From Cliona cf. orientalis (Eukaryota > Porifera > Demospongiae > Clionaida > Clionaidae), in assembly GCA_963930775.1 (NCBI GenBank), contig OZ005699.1, forward strand, positions 4,299,501-4,363,500: 64,000 nucleotides of DNA. The letters are read 5' to 3'. Shown piece after piece: positions 26,701 through 41,700 of this stretch (the first letter of the stretch is position 1; each line of letters opens with the position of its first letter). A program made the position numbers and the translations under genes. The notes beneath the pieces were generated by a model. It was not told the origin of the DNA. It made no database searches and worked only from the letters and a program-made list of their open reading frames with translations.

Positions 26701-29700
26701 GGGACTCCAGTTTCATCAGGAATGAGGCAGGAGTACACTCCCTGATCACTGAATGTGATAAACTGTCCAGAGTGTAGGGCAATGTCCACGTATCCAGGAT
26801 CATTCACTCCCCCTAGTTCCACATCAAATGAGTCACTCGTGCTATATGTGATATCTTGCCCAGACGGTGCAATCCACTGTCCAATATTGGGTGAATTTGA
26901 ACCAGATATACACTGAAGACGTGACATCTGTCCAAAGTTGTCAGTAATAATAACACTATTATTTGGGAGTGGTCCAGAATTGTCAGGATCAAATGAGTAG
27001 AGTTGTACACCTAAGTGCATCAAATCCGGTTTAGTGCCTCATATAATGTATGCATATAGTGAAGAAAACTTACCTGAAACAAGTATCTCAACTGTAGCAG
27101 ATCCAGAGTTTCCTACATCATCAATGATCGTACAGGTGTGGTTCCCACTATCAGTAGCATGCACAATATTCTTCATGATAGACTGTTGAGCAGACTGTTG
27201 CAGTACGAAGCAGTCTCCAGTACAGGTGGAGTTCCACCTTGTTACTGCAACAGGAAATGGACCATCAATGAAACACATCAACTGGACAGATGATCCTGGA
27301 GCATAGACTGGCCCATGATCTGGATCAACGGTACTTGTTACCACCACCATTAGTGGGTAGGCTGCAAAAAAAAACACAAAACAGCATACCTTACAATAGA
27401 GTCACTGCAACAATTCTTACTTAATTGAACATCAATGCTGTACACAGAAGTTGCATTTAGTACACCCATGTGAGCTGGGGATGACACTGTAGCCATGCAG
27501 ATGTAGCTGCCTTCATCTCTAGTCCGTATGGGATCAAAGTACAGGGTGAGGTTTGTCGTGAGACCAGACGTAACTGGATCATAAAGGACAATATCTCCAG
27601 CTGATCTGATCTGTTGACCATCATCGTCCACCCACCACACAGTTGGTGTGTTCAACAGACCATCAGGTAACGTCACAGCGCAGACAAGTGTAAAGTTGTA
27701 ACCAGCAACTGGAAGGCCAATAGAGTCAATGGATGCTTCAATAGAGGTATCTGGAACTGAACAACATTGGCCATTAAGTTTAATAACAATATAGCATGTT
27801 ATTGGAAAGTAACGCATACCTTGAACAATGATTGTCACATTCTGCTCTTGTACTCCATACAGAGTAGTAACCCTGCATGTATACTGTCTGCCATGGATGC
27901 TGTCGTTCACTGGACTGAAGGACAGATCAATACTCGAAGAAGAACTGCTCACGATCACTTCACTATTATAAATCCACTGAATTGATGTGAATTCCAGATC
28001 AAATGAGCAAGTGATAGTAGTATATTCACCAACAGTAAACTGACCATCATAACCAGCTACTTCCAAACCTACCAAGAGCAAAAAATTTAATATATTGATA
28101 TCTTACCAACTCCAACCATGCTTATAATGCTATACCATTCACTTGAAGAGATGCTGGAGCAGAGTTACGTCCAAGAGAGTCGTGGATGATGCAGCTATAC
28201 ATACCCCCAATAGCTGAATAATGACCACTGACTTCAAGCAAATTGTCATAAGAAGCAGTAGTTCCATCTCTCAGAGTCTGAGTGGTGGTATAAACTAAAT
28301 CATTTGGCAGAGTGGAACCATCTTTAGTCCAAACTACAGTCAAAGCTGGTGAACCAGTAGAACTACAGTTCAGAGTTAATGGTGAGTTGCTGCTAGCTCC
28401 AAGTTGTAGAGAGCTAACTTGTGGGAGGGCTGAAAATGAGAAAATACAGAGGTATTATGGAAAAGCACCCAATTATTAATGTGTGTGCTCATGATCAGCT
28501 AAATGATTTACTGTTAAATCCTCTCAGGTATAGTCCAACATAGAGATAATGAAGATTCCCACTTTCATCCGGATTGACACAGCTGTAAACTCCTTGATCT
28601 CTTGATGTCAAAGATACTCCATCTTTAAGTTCAATGGATACAAACCCAGGATCATCAGCATCACCAGTGATGATGGTAAAGGAGTCACTTGGTCCTCCAT
28701 CAATTCCTCCACCATTTGGTGCAATCCACTGACCAACACTGGCTGCACTAGAACCAGATATGCACTGTAGCTGGGGAAATCTACCAGTAATGGAAGCACG
28801 AATAATGCTGTTGTTCTGAACCAGTCCAACTCCATCAAGGTAGAGTGCAACACCTAGATGCATAAACATGAACACATCTAATCATACAAAAATCCCTGTT
28901 TCATAACAATTGTACCTGACACAATCATCTGAATCATTGCAAATCCAGAGTGTCCAACATAGTCCACAACTGAACAAGTGTGAATTCCACTATCCCTTGA
29001 ATGAAGAGCATTCCTTGTCACTGACTGGGTTGTCTCTTCAAGTACAAAGCAATTTCCACATGTTGAGTTCCAGACATAAGTTAATAGCAGAGATTCTCCA
29101 TAAGCTTGACAAGTAAGGGTCACTGATGATCCGGCCTGATATACTCCAGCATCACCAGCTGGGCTACTGGAAATGTTCACTTGCAGTACAGCAGCAACTG
29201 GATTAATTATTATACATTGATGATCCCAAGATCACGATATATTATAATTCAACCCACCTTCTACTAAAATGTCAACATCTACAGACCTTGTAAGACTGAA
29301 GGGTGGTGCAGGTGATGTAATGATAGCTCTGCAGCTAAACTGACCACCATGAGATGCGCGGAGTGGGTTAAATTCTAGACTGCTTGTAATGTTGGTAGTA
29401 TATGCCAGTGTTTCACTGATTGTGATTCCTCCTCCATTCGATGCAATGAGGCCGTTTGATCCATACCACTGAACGATGATGGGATTAGTCAACCCTAGTG
29501 GAAATGTGACGATACAGGTGATTCTGTACTGCTGTCCTGCTGTGGCTACCCCTTCGGTTATTGCTGATACTTGCACATCATCAATGGGAACTATAAAAAT
29601 AACAATATCACTTTTGTACAGTGTAGATATACAAAAGTACATACTCTGAACAAATGGCTGCACTGTTTGCTCCTGGATGCCATAAGAAGCTGTGATACGG

Positions 29701-32700
29701 CAGGTGTACTCCTGGCCATGGATACTGTCATTTACTGGATTGAAGAGCAGCTGCAACTCAGAAGCTGTGGAAGTAACAACAACTTGGAGGTTATAGAGCC
29801 ATTCTATTGAAATCACATCAAGGTCAGAAGAGCATGTCATTGATGCACTTTCACCAACTGTGAACAAATTGCTACTCCTCCTAATACTGAGACCTGAAAA
29901 TATATTATCATGATAGTATCCCATTTTTGTACTATCAATCGATTACTAACCTTCGATTGTCGTATTTCTGATATCAGTTCCAAGGGTGTTGGAAACATGG
30001 CAGCTATACTCTCCAGTGATAGCATATGGACCCAAGTTTACTTCAAGCAGGTTGAAGTACATAGCAGTAGCTCCATTCTGGAGTATCTGTGACGTTCTGT
30101 ATGAGGCACTCTCAGACAATAATTGACCATCCTTCCTCCAGGTGACAGAACTAGCAGGCGAACCAGAAGAAATGCAATTGAAAGTGAAGAGTGATCCAAA
30201 GTCAGATGTTGTTTCCAGGGATGTAATGGTTGGTTGAGCTACAAAATTAGAGGAATCGATAAATTAATCATCATGCAGGTTACATAGAGTAGAAGTGAAA
30301 CTCACAATTGAATCCATTCCTATAGATTCCTATGTGTATGTAGTTCTGCACTCCATTATCGTCAGGCAGGACACAGGTATACACTCCTTGGAAGCTATTG
30401 GTTATAATATGGCCGGGAGCTTGTTGAATGATCAGTGATCCAGGATCACGTTCTCCTCCTTGGATGACATTAAATGGATCAATAACACTATCAGTGAGAT
30501 CATTTCCATTTGGAGCTATCCAGCGTCCAGTATTTGACATTGTGGACCCAGAGCTGCAATGGAAATCACTGAGGGTCTGGTCAGTATTGGCAATCACAAG
30601 TGTGTTGTTTTCAAGCAGACCTACTCCAAGATAATGAATTCCTACACCTGCAATATTATATGAAAATTACGGTAAACATAAGTGAATTATGGACACAGCT
30701 TTTCTAGCCTGCACAACTTACCAGATACAATTATCTCAATAGTTGCCATTCCTCTATTACCAAAAGCATCAGTCACAGAGCAGGTATGATTGCCAGAGTC
30801 TATTGAATGGAGAGCAGTCTGCATAAGATTTGATACTCTGCCTCCAAGGATAAAACAATTTCCAGTGCATGTCGATGACCACTGGTAAGATATCTGAGTA
30901 TTAGACTGTCCAGATATACCACATGTAAGGTTGAGAGATGACGAGGCTTGGTGCACCACTCCAGGTGGACTTACAGCTATTGATACTTCCAGAGGTTGTC
31001 CTGTATGTGGAAAGATTATAAACCCATTCATTGTTGTAAAATAGCGCTTACTCTCTACAGAAACTGGATACGTATAAGAAATATTAGTTGTCCCAACAAT
31101 AGCTTGACAAGTGTAGTCTCCTTCATGCATCACAGTTAGTGGATCAAATTCTAACACAGAGCTGCTTGTGGTAACATTGGCTACAGAAGGCCTCAGGGTG
31201 ATTCCACTGCCATTCGATGCTAATGGTACACCAGAGACAACCCATGAAATCAATGGAGTATCCATAATGCTTTGATCCTTTGTAACAGTGCAGGTGAGCT
31301 GGTACGTTTCTCCAGTTCTTGGTACACCTTGAGCACGAACTAGTACCACAAGGGCTGTATTGATGCAAACAAGTAAACAACATCATACTAGTTTCAATAC
31401 TTCAAATACTTACGCAACGCAACTGTGACAAAACTGCTTATAGTACTAGGAGTGGATGTAAAGCTATTGGATGCAACAACTCTGAAATAGTAAGTTGTGT
31501 TGGATGTCAGCCCAGTAATGTCCACTGAGTATAGCTGATTGGTTATAGTCAGCTCACTGCCACTTCCGACACTCTGACTCTGCAGATCAAGCACTGAACG
31601 ACTCGTACCATACTCAACATAATAAGTCTCAGGAGTGTAAGCAATTGAGGCTATCCTCCACTCTATTGTGGCAGTTGAATGTGTGGTATTGATGTAGCGG
31701 ACAGAGGTTGGTTGTGAAGGACTCCTAGGGCCTACAGTGGTATGTATTATTACAAAAGGCTCCTTACAGCAATAATTGACATACCGTTGACTACTACTGT
31801 GGTAGCAGCTGAAGACAATGATGATAAAACAGTGACATCACAGGTGTAGACGGATAGTCCAGGACTACTTGCATTCGTAGTCAGTACACTGGTGCTGGTT
31901 GCACTTCCAAGATTAAGCGTTGTGATACTAGTATCTTCACTGGATGTTAGAACAATGCCTGTACCTGAAGGACCAAGGTGCCACACAAATGACTTTGTTG
32001 CAGTAACATTTGCTGGTAAAGATGCAGTGCACACGATACTGAAGGTGTTGTATGGTGCAGCATCTAGTACAGTCACAGATGTGGGTTCAGTTTGCACAAT
32101 CAGACCTAGTTCTGGTGGGGTAAAGAATACTATCTCAATGTTCATCTGCCATCTTACAAACTAACCTGATATGCTCACTGTCTCCCTTCCAACGGCACTA
32201 ATTCCAATGATATGTGGTGATGTAGGGATCACAGAGGCATTGCATGCATACTCCCCATTATCAATAGATGTAATATAGTTAGAAATGGTCACTCTGCTCT
32301 GATAGACTCCATTCATAACTTCATATGTGTTGGATATTGAGACACTAGAAGAGTTTCTCAACTGTCCAGTAGGACCAAACCATAGCATAGCAACAGCCAC
32401 TTCACTGTTAACTGTTGCTGGTAGATTGATGGTGCACAAAAGCATTACTCTACTGTCACTATGAAACTGCCCACTGTTGACTGATATTTCAATTCTAGGT
32501 GGTGGAACTATGAGGAGAATGATACAAACTTAGTAATAACGAGTACTTACAATACTCATGGATTAAAAGGTAACCTACCTGAAATAGAAACTGTGTAAGA
32601 TGTTGTTGTCTGGTACGGACTTGTCAAAGCCGGAGAGGAGAGAGTGCCCTCGCAAGTGTACACTCCAGCAAGAGCAGTGGAGAGAGAACTGAAAGTGACT

Positions 32701-35700
32701 GTTTGACGTGTTCTAAGGGACTCATAAACTGGATCAGCCACTGTAATTCCACCTCCCGTTATTATGGCAACTCCATCTGGCCCTCTCCACAGAGTCTGGG
32801 CGGACCGAGTCAGACCACTTGCAGTCTTGAGAGCAATACAAGTGAGTGAGTAGCCACTACCAGCTCTCTGAGTCCCAGTGCTGGAAGGACTGATCTGGGT
32901 CATCAGTGAACTCGGTGGTACTGAGGATATATGGAAAAGAGATAGTTTCACATCAACGATCATAGGATTCTGCTTACCAAGGACAATAATGGTATAGTTC
33001 AGATCACGAGTCACTCCAGATGAATGGATTCTGCAAATGTAATTATTGCCATGACGCTGGTCAGTGACTGATGCTATGGTGAGCATGACAGCAGCTGATG
33101 AGCTGGAAGTTAGTACTGTGCCAGTTGAGTTTATCCACTGTACTAGGTTGGCTATTCCACTACTATCAATACAGTTAATGCTGACTGACTCTCCACTAGA
33201 GTACATAGCAAAGTGAGTTTCACCTGCAAACACATGTATGATCTAGCACTGGCTCTAAATTTATTAGCGCAGACTTACCCACTGCAGTGGTTGAATTTGT
33301 TTCTGAACTGTTAGCACTGATGTAGGTTGCTGTAGCAATGCACACACGTTCTCCAGTGTCACTTGGATAAGGATGAGAGAGGAAAACAAGTCTGGACTCA
33401 AACGTGGAAGTTACTCCATTTAGTAGTGACTGACTCAATTGATGTCCACCATCATTTGTATACATCCTAGAAGCACTGGAATATGTCCAAGTGACAAATG
33501 CTGGAACACCAGTTGTGGTACACTTGAGTGTGAACATAGGATCTGTTGTGCTTGTAATTGCACCAGTCGGAGTGACTGCAGTAACAGTAATACACATCAC
33601 ATTGAGAGTGACTGTGTGTACTCTGATCACACCCCATACAGCAATTTGCAGCAGGTTATCTTTACATTTCACAGACATTTTGCGGACATGCACATTAATG
33701 ACAATGTGTGCGCATACAAATACGCTAATTTCACAGTTTGACTATCCATAAAGATTGGACCCCTCAAAATTTTCCCACTATTTATATATATTATAGAAAC
33801 TGTGCCTCGTATTATTTACCAGAATACCCTTGGCTGTATAGTCCAACATGTAAAGTTTGCTGAACACCGTTCTCATCAGGAATGACGCATGTGTATACTC
33901 CTTCCTCCAACCTGGAAAAGGATCTGCCAGTTTTTAGCTGGAGCCCAATATAAGATGGAAAGTTTCCTCCTCCCCGCACCACTGTGAGAGAACTCCCAAT
34001 GCTCTGTGTTATTTCACCCCCATTCGGTGCAAACCATTGCCCAATGCCATTTGCTTGAGAACCAGAGCTACAGTAAATGGTACCAATCTGGTTATTGCCA
34101 TCTGCAAGTACAGTGCTGATATTTGAAGCAGGATTGTCATTAGCAAATAGACCAACTCCTAAACAAAAATCATATACAATCAATACAATCAATACAATAT
34201 GAAATATCCACCTACCAGTAATGGTTGCGATAGACACAGATGCTGAACCAGAGAGTGGGAGCACCATATCCTCAGCTATGCATTCAACCTTGTTGAAGCA
34301 AATGGGTGGAGTGGACTTTATCTTGAAAGTGGTGTCTGAGCCAGCTCTGGACTCAAACATCTGCACACCAGTTGAACTACAGTAGACCTTCCATTTGTAT
34401 CTGTAAACACCAGAACCACTTGATGCTTGACATTGGAATGATATCCATGTGGCAGCCTGATAACTTGGACCAGACGGGGTGGAGGTGATACTGACATCAA
34501 GTTCTGAAAAAATAGGTATGCTGATATTTACTATCCTTATAACTACAAAGCATCATGTGGTGCAACACTCTGAACTAGTAACTGTCTGGAATTTAAAGTA
34601 CAAGTGTGGATGTGGTGCTATTCTTCTATTAGCAAAGTAGAAATATTTCTGCATCAGTGTACTATCATGCTATGCCAACTTTGAATTTACCTGATGTAGG
34701 TGTCAAGGCATATACCAGATTACTCCACATGGTTCTTGGATGATTGAGACAGGACACTTCATAGAGTTGCTGTGTACCACTAAATGGATAGTTTCTGAAG
34801 TAACTGCCATCTGAGTTGAAGCCAATAGTGCCATAGTTTATACTTTCACTACTTGACAATGCACCACACTGATATGTGAAAATGCCATATGATTGATTTC
34901 CATTTGTGATGATGATGCCTTGGAAATTGCTTGTCTATAATCATATATTAATAATTTATAAACAATATGGATGAATATAGTTTTCTTACTCGATTGTCAG
35001 TGGAACCATCTTGAGGAGTTTCATCGAAGTTTGCAACCATCATCCAAGTACCAACAAAATCTTGGTCATCCTGTTGCTGAATGAAGGTATTTACTAGGCT
35101 CATTAACCCAGTAACCGAACTATGAACTTCATAGGAGATTTGCCCTGACTGGCGAATGTCAAAATTGATCCAGTATGGTGCTACAAGATAGTTATAGAAA
35201 TCAGACTCAGGGAATAGAATAGGAGAGTGGAGATGTGCCTCCCGTCCAAATGAGAAGTAGCCGTTTGAAGTGAGCTATAGTGTGTGCATGATGGCAGCAC
35301 AAAGGCAACCATGGCTTCAACAATATGGTAATCATTACTACTACGTCGCAATAGACTATTATGTTAACCCTATCATTTGCCATCCACTAGCTGTCATAAA
35401 TAAAGGCTAATTTAATCGTAAACTTGGTAAGGCAGGTATTGGTTGTACTCTTCATCTTTTACTCAAAAAATTGCACATTTGATCACTTTCAACAAGACAG
35501 TTGTATAGCAGTGACCTTCTATATTAATCAATGGAATGACTTTAGAGTCTACCCTTGATAATATGTAGCCCTGGAACTAAGCTATAATATTATGTTACAT
35601 GAGAATAGTCCTGTGTGACTAGGATGGCTCAGCATATTATTATGTTACATGCTAAACACCAACAAGATGGCTGCGTATGAGCGTGTTAGATACATACATA

Positions 35701-38700
35701 GACCAGTGTCTGGTTGCTGGTTCCCAAGGTGAATCCATCAGGGATATTAACTCCAACAGATGAAGCGTTGACTACATTTGGTAGGTAGTTTCTGGCTACA
35801 CCTTGTGTTACTCCGAGGTCAAGGAATGGAAGAAAGTTGTCACCTATTAATACAGTATCACGAGAGTAGAGGTCTTATACTCTCAATTCAGATCTAACTT
35901 ACTTAACTGATAGATGATATTGGTCCAGATACTCCCTGGTGAGTTGAGACAAGCAATGTTCCTAGCATTCATGCCACTGAGGTGATGATTCCGGTAAAAG
36001 TTTCCTGCAGCACTAAAGCCAATTGTTGCACCTCCTGCCCACCCCAGTTGACCACACTGGTAGATGAACAGAGCATAAGACTGCTGCCCATTGGTGATGA
36101 GAATACCTTGATAGGTATTGGTCTATATGCATGCATAAAAGATGGTTATATGGATCAGAATTATCACAGCACAGTTAGAACTCACAGTGGCTAGTGACCC
36201 TCCAAATTGAGGCACGCCATTCCAGTGTGCCACTAGCATCCAGTTCCCTCTAAACTTAACTTGCTTTTGCTGACTGATGAAGGAGCTAACCAGAGTTGTG
36301 TAGCTGGGAGAGGTCTCAACTGTGTGTATTTCATAAGTAATATTTCCAACCCTATTGCTGATGTCATTGTTTGACCAAAACGGTGCTACTACGTAAGTAG
36401 GTGGAGAAGATGGAGAGAAGAGTTGTGGAGTATTGTACACTACTGCTTCACCAAATGAAAAGAAGCCATTGGTAGACACCTGCACATGCAATAAAGAAAA
36501 ACAGTTACATTGTTTAGTTCAGTGAATGCTAACGTACAAAGACTGTGGTCTGGTTACTGCGCCCAAGTGGAAATCCCCTTGGAATATGTATGACTTCAGA
36601 TGAGCCATCAACCACTGATGGAAAATAGATTCTGGACACACTGGGAGTGACACCAAGTGTCAGGTAAGGGAATCCTCCTTGATCTAGGGAAAAACCAGTG
36701 GGATTACAATTGCAACAATTACTGTTCAGCCATTGGAACAGATTATCACAGCAATATTGTATGTTTCTTACTGAGCCCGTAGATGATATTTGTCCAGGTC
36801 ATATTGGAAGAATAATTCTGGCAAGCCACCAGCCGAGCACCGTTACCACTGAATATGTTGTTCATGAAGTTTTCTCCTTGAGCTTTAAAGCCAATGGTTG
36901 CATTTCCAGACCAGCCCATCAGTCCACATCGATACGTAAATATAGAGTAAGATTGAAATCCATTGGTGACGATCAATCCTTGGAATGTGTTGTTCTAAAA
37001 AAATCAAGCGGATGCAAAATCACTAGTTTCTAAGTGCATTCATGACATCCTGTTGACTTACTTGGACAATTTTGGGATCACTTGTAGCTATCAATAAAAA
37101 TGAGTTGTTATTTACCATCATAAAAACAAGTTGTCTGCTACTTACTATTACAATATACTGCTATATCTTCTGAATGTCCACAGCTGTGTGTTCCAACTGC
37201 CCTATGAGTGCAGCTAATCAGTCTTGTATCAGAAATTGTGCACTGAAGATCGTCAAGCCAAATTGGTCCCGAGCCAGAATTAAACCTATACATGTAATGC
37301 TTGATATCACTGGTGATAAATTTAAGATGTGTATTCTGTTGTACCCTCCACTGGCACTTGTCCTATAAGTAATAGCCCTTGAGAAGCCCAACTGTTGGCA
37401 AGCCACATTGGCATCTGTTCGGTCAAAATGGTCATCACAAATGGTACCCCACTGTCCATTGATGTAGATCTCAAGTCGTCCAGATGAGAATTTCTCATCA
37501 GCAACTGTTCCCCGGACCAACCTCAAATCACCATACCTTGGTTCTTTCATAAATATTGGTACCATCATACACATAGAGAAATGTAATTTGAATGATATAT
37601 TACCTGGACTGGGTACGCTGTTCCACTCAGCAACCAGCATCCAAGTGCCGGAAAAACTATTATTCTCTCTCTGACGTATAAACTTACTCACTCTGTGTAA
37701 CAGGGATGGGCTGGTGGTATTGGTATGAACTTCATATGAGACTGATCCAGCAGAGCGTGTGTCAATATCACTCCAGTATGGAGCTATGATATAGTTTGGT
37801 GTGCTTAACTCATTAAACAGGGAAGGACTCTCTAACGATGTTACTCGTTGACCAATGGAAATATAGCCATTGGTTGCAACCTGAAATTGGATATTATTCT
37901 AATTTACAATAAGGCAATGACTGTGTTTTCAACCATACATAAACAGTGGTTAGTGAAATATTTCCAAATACAAATCCAAACGGGACATCAATATCAGTTG
38001 AAGTGGTGTCATCAGCTGGTGAGAGATCCTTTTTCACAACATTAGTAGTGTTTCTTAGTTTAATGAATGGAAGATAGTCTACATCTGAATCTGCAAAAGA
38101 TGTCAAATTAGTAGGTATAGACTTGTCACCACCTTGACATTATTCAAAACTAAGTTGTAGCGAGTTCTACTAACCATTACAGTGATCCTCATCACTATTA
38201 TCACCGCAGTCATCAATACTGTCACACTCCCAGATGGAAGGAATACAGACAGCATTATTACATATGAAAGAGTTAGCTGGACACACTATCATAATAAAAT
38301 ATTATTATTGATAATTAAAACTGTGAACGATCATTAACAAGAATAATAACACACTTGAACATGTTCTTCCATCTCCAGCCAGAACAAGCCCATCAGGACA
38401 ATTACAGCCATAGCCCTCAGGATGTAATGAGCTTAGGAGACAAAAATGTGTGCAGTTCCCATTGTCTTCCTGACAGGGATTGGAGCCTAAATTTGGGCAC
38501 ATGGTGAAGTAATAAAAGCACATCAATTGTTGTAAGCTCACGTAGAGGCTGTAGATCTCTTGAAACAACTTGTATCCCGTACACGTCATAACTGACACCA
38601 CCTCCTATGTATGTACCACTACCAGGAGAACTTGCGGGGCCATTGAGCATCCGATTGAGGGCATAGTCACCCCAGTAAAGCCGGCCATTGTAGTATGAGA

Positions 38701-41700
38701 TAGAGGATGGATCTCGAATGGATGTTGTCAGAATCATGCGGTTTGATCCATCTACGTTTGATCTTTCAATTCTGTTCAAAGTGTAGTCTGCCCAGTAGAG
38801 CAACTGATTCTCATAGTCTATAGTAATAGCATAAGTGTCCATCAGATCTGTGTTATGCAGGACCATCCGTGAGTTTCCATCCATTGAAGCTCTCTCAATG
38901 GTATCAGTTCCATAATCAGTCCAATAAAACCACCTGAGTTATAATATTATATCAATTGGCAATTCAAATATTCAGCAACATATGCATGCATCCATTCGCT
39001 GATTATTACTGAGTTTTCGCTAAATATCCTCACCAAAATTTTCTGCTATAGTATTTCTATTTAATTTACCCAGTTGTAGGGTCCACAACAATGCCTCGTG
39101 GATTGATTAGACCCATAGTTCTGTTGAATAGCATTCGACGGTATCTTGTTGCTGGATCATAGACTTCAATATCATCAGCACAGTTGTCAACCCAATATAG
39201 CTTTTCATTGATCCAATCCCATGCAATATCATCTAAAAATTTGTGTTACATACATTGGATTCTGTGTGTGCATTCAATTTGTAGTCCACTTACTGACACA
39301 AGACATTCCTCCACTCACGAGAATTACCCTCTCTGTTGTGTTAAGGTAGCTTCTAATTATTCTATCATGGCTTGTGTCTGACCAGAAGATGTACTCTCTC
39401 CTACAGTGTAGGACATGTCATAAGTAGATAAGGAGTGGTAAGTAATATCACCGTTACCTGTAATCAAAATCTAGAGAATGAATGTAGGAGTATGTCAGAA
39501 TTGTTCTATATGCACTGCCATCAATATTCATACTTCGAAGGTAGATACGATCAGCGATTAGTATATACGGAGGGACTGCATGGTGAGTGGGTGATTAACA
39601 CGATGAAAGCTTTACTAAACCTCAATAACTCACTGATACAATCCCTCTGATTGTCATCCAAAACAAGAGAGTCAGGACAAGCACATGAGTATCCACTTGC
39701 ATTTGTTGCACTCAACAAGCAGAAGTGACTGCAGTTGCCATTGTCGTTTCCACACGGATTGGTAACTAGGAAAGATAATAATATTATCATTACAAATACA
39801 TCAAATCAGTGTGTGGCATTATGATGCCATTATCGTCATGGTAATGAGTGCTAACTGGTGATTGGCTGTCTTTCCTCAGATATGACGTGGATGCGGTATG
39901 GGTCATTCCCCGTGGAGACTAAGGTACTGACACTATTGGGAGTGTTGACAAAGGTGGTATAAATGACGTGCTGGCAGTGGTCACTCCAGTACAGCTTTTG
40001 GTCATAGTAGGTAATGCCCCAGGGACACTGAATGTTAACCCTCGTCAAAAGCCTTCGATTAGAGCCATCAGCATTAGAGCTCTCCAACTTATCCAAATTA
40101 TAGTCCATCCAGTAAAGAGTTTGAGTGGCATAGTCCAATGTCAATCCGTATGGTGCACTCAGGTCAGTATTATGAAGAATTGTCCTTGATGTTCCATCCA
40201 TAGATGCTCGCTCTATTCTATCAACAGTCCCATAGTCTGTCCAATACATCCACCTATTGAGCATATCATGTAAGACTAATTCAGATGTTTGACTTGGTCA
40301 TTGAAAAGCACTTACCTATTATTTGGATCTACAATGATGTCGGCTGGATTTGTATTTGATCCAGTATTGAAGAGTAGTTTGCGATTTCTTGTGGTAGGAT
40401 CATACACTTCAATGCGGTCTGTGGATGCATCAGCCCAGTAGAGCTTTTCATTAATCCAATCCCAGGCTAGACCATCTGCACAACAAGCAACAAACAGCAT
40501 TCTAATGTGCATCTCTATCGTATCTATCTTACAAGTATTGGATAGGCCAGAGCTTATCAGAACGGTAGCTCCAGTGCCGTTGATCCAAGCTCGATAAATT
40601 CTGTCATTGTTTCTGTCTGACCAAAACATATACCCTCTCCTATACAAAATAACATTAAATTATTGCTTTCACTAGTGTATCACTCAGTTTGTACCTGTAA
40701 TCAAAGTCCAGGGCTGATGGATAGCCTCCACTATATATAGTTGTGTACATTGTGCCATCCAGATATACTCGCTGGATACTGTTCGAGTAGCGTGTAAATA
40801 AGAGGTATGGAGATGCTGTATGTCATGTAATTAAAGTCATGACAAACCATAATCTGGATGGATTTCAGTTACACTTACGTCCACAGTTAGTCTCATCTGT
40901 TAGCATCATGCCATCCGGACAGCCACACCGATAGCCTTCTATTCTTGTCGAACTCAGTAGACAGAAATGGCTACAGTTTCCACGGTTGTTTCCACATGGA
41001 TTTTGCACTGAAATAATTAATACTTACAATAGCTTTAGAATCATCGAGGTAATCCTACACTTACCAATAGGCTGCCTATCCTCAGTTATTGCTGTGATTC
41101 CATACATATCGTTCGATGAGCTAGTAAGGTAGGCTGAACGGGGCGAGTTCACTGGAGTTGTTAAGATCCTATTGTAGGAGAGGTCAGTCCAGTAGAGCCT
41201 CCCGTCAAAGAAAGTAATGGAGTATGCATCATTGATCATTGTGGTAGTCACTAGTGCTCTATTAGATCCATCAGCATTTGACTTTTCAATCTTGTTTAGA
41301 GTATAATCTGTCCAGTAGAGGGTTTGTGTGTCATAGTCCAGGGTCAGGCCATAAGGAGCAGTCAAGCTAGTATCATGGAGAATAGTCTTGCCCGTTCCAT
41401 CCATAGAAACACGCTGAATTTTTGGCACTGTTGAATAATAGTCAGTCCAATATAGCCACCTATTAAGAAATGAAAGTAAGATCTAGACTTGATGTCATAG
41501 TGTATTGTACCCTGTGGTTGGATCCACTACAATGTCCCTGTTGTTCGAGTTAGTGCCAGTGTAGAGCAGGACTCTACGGTATCCAGTGGCAGGATCATAT
41601 ACCTCAATGACATCATTACAGGTGTCTGTCCAGTATAGCTTCTCATTAATCCAATCCCATGCAATTCCATCTATTGATATATCCATTATATCCAGCAATC

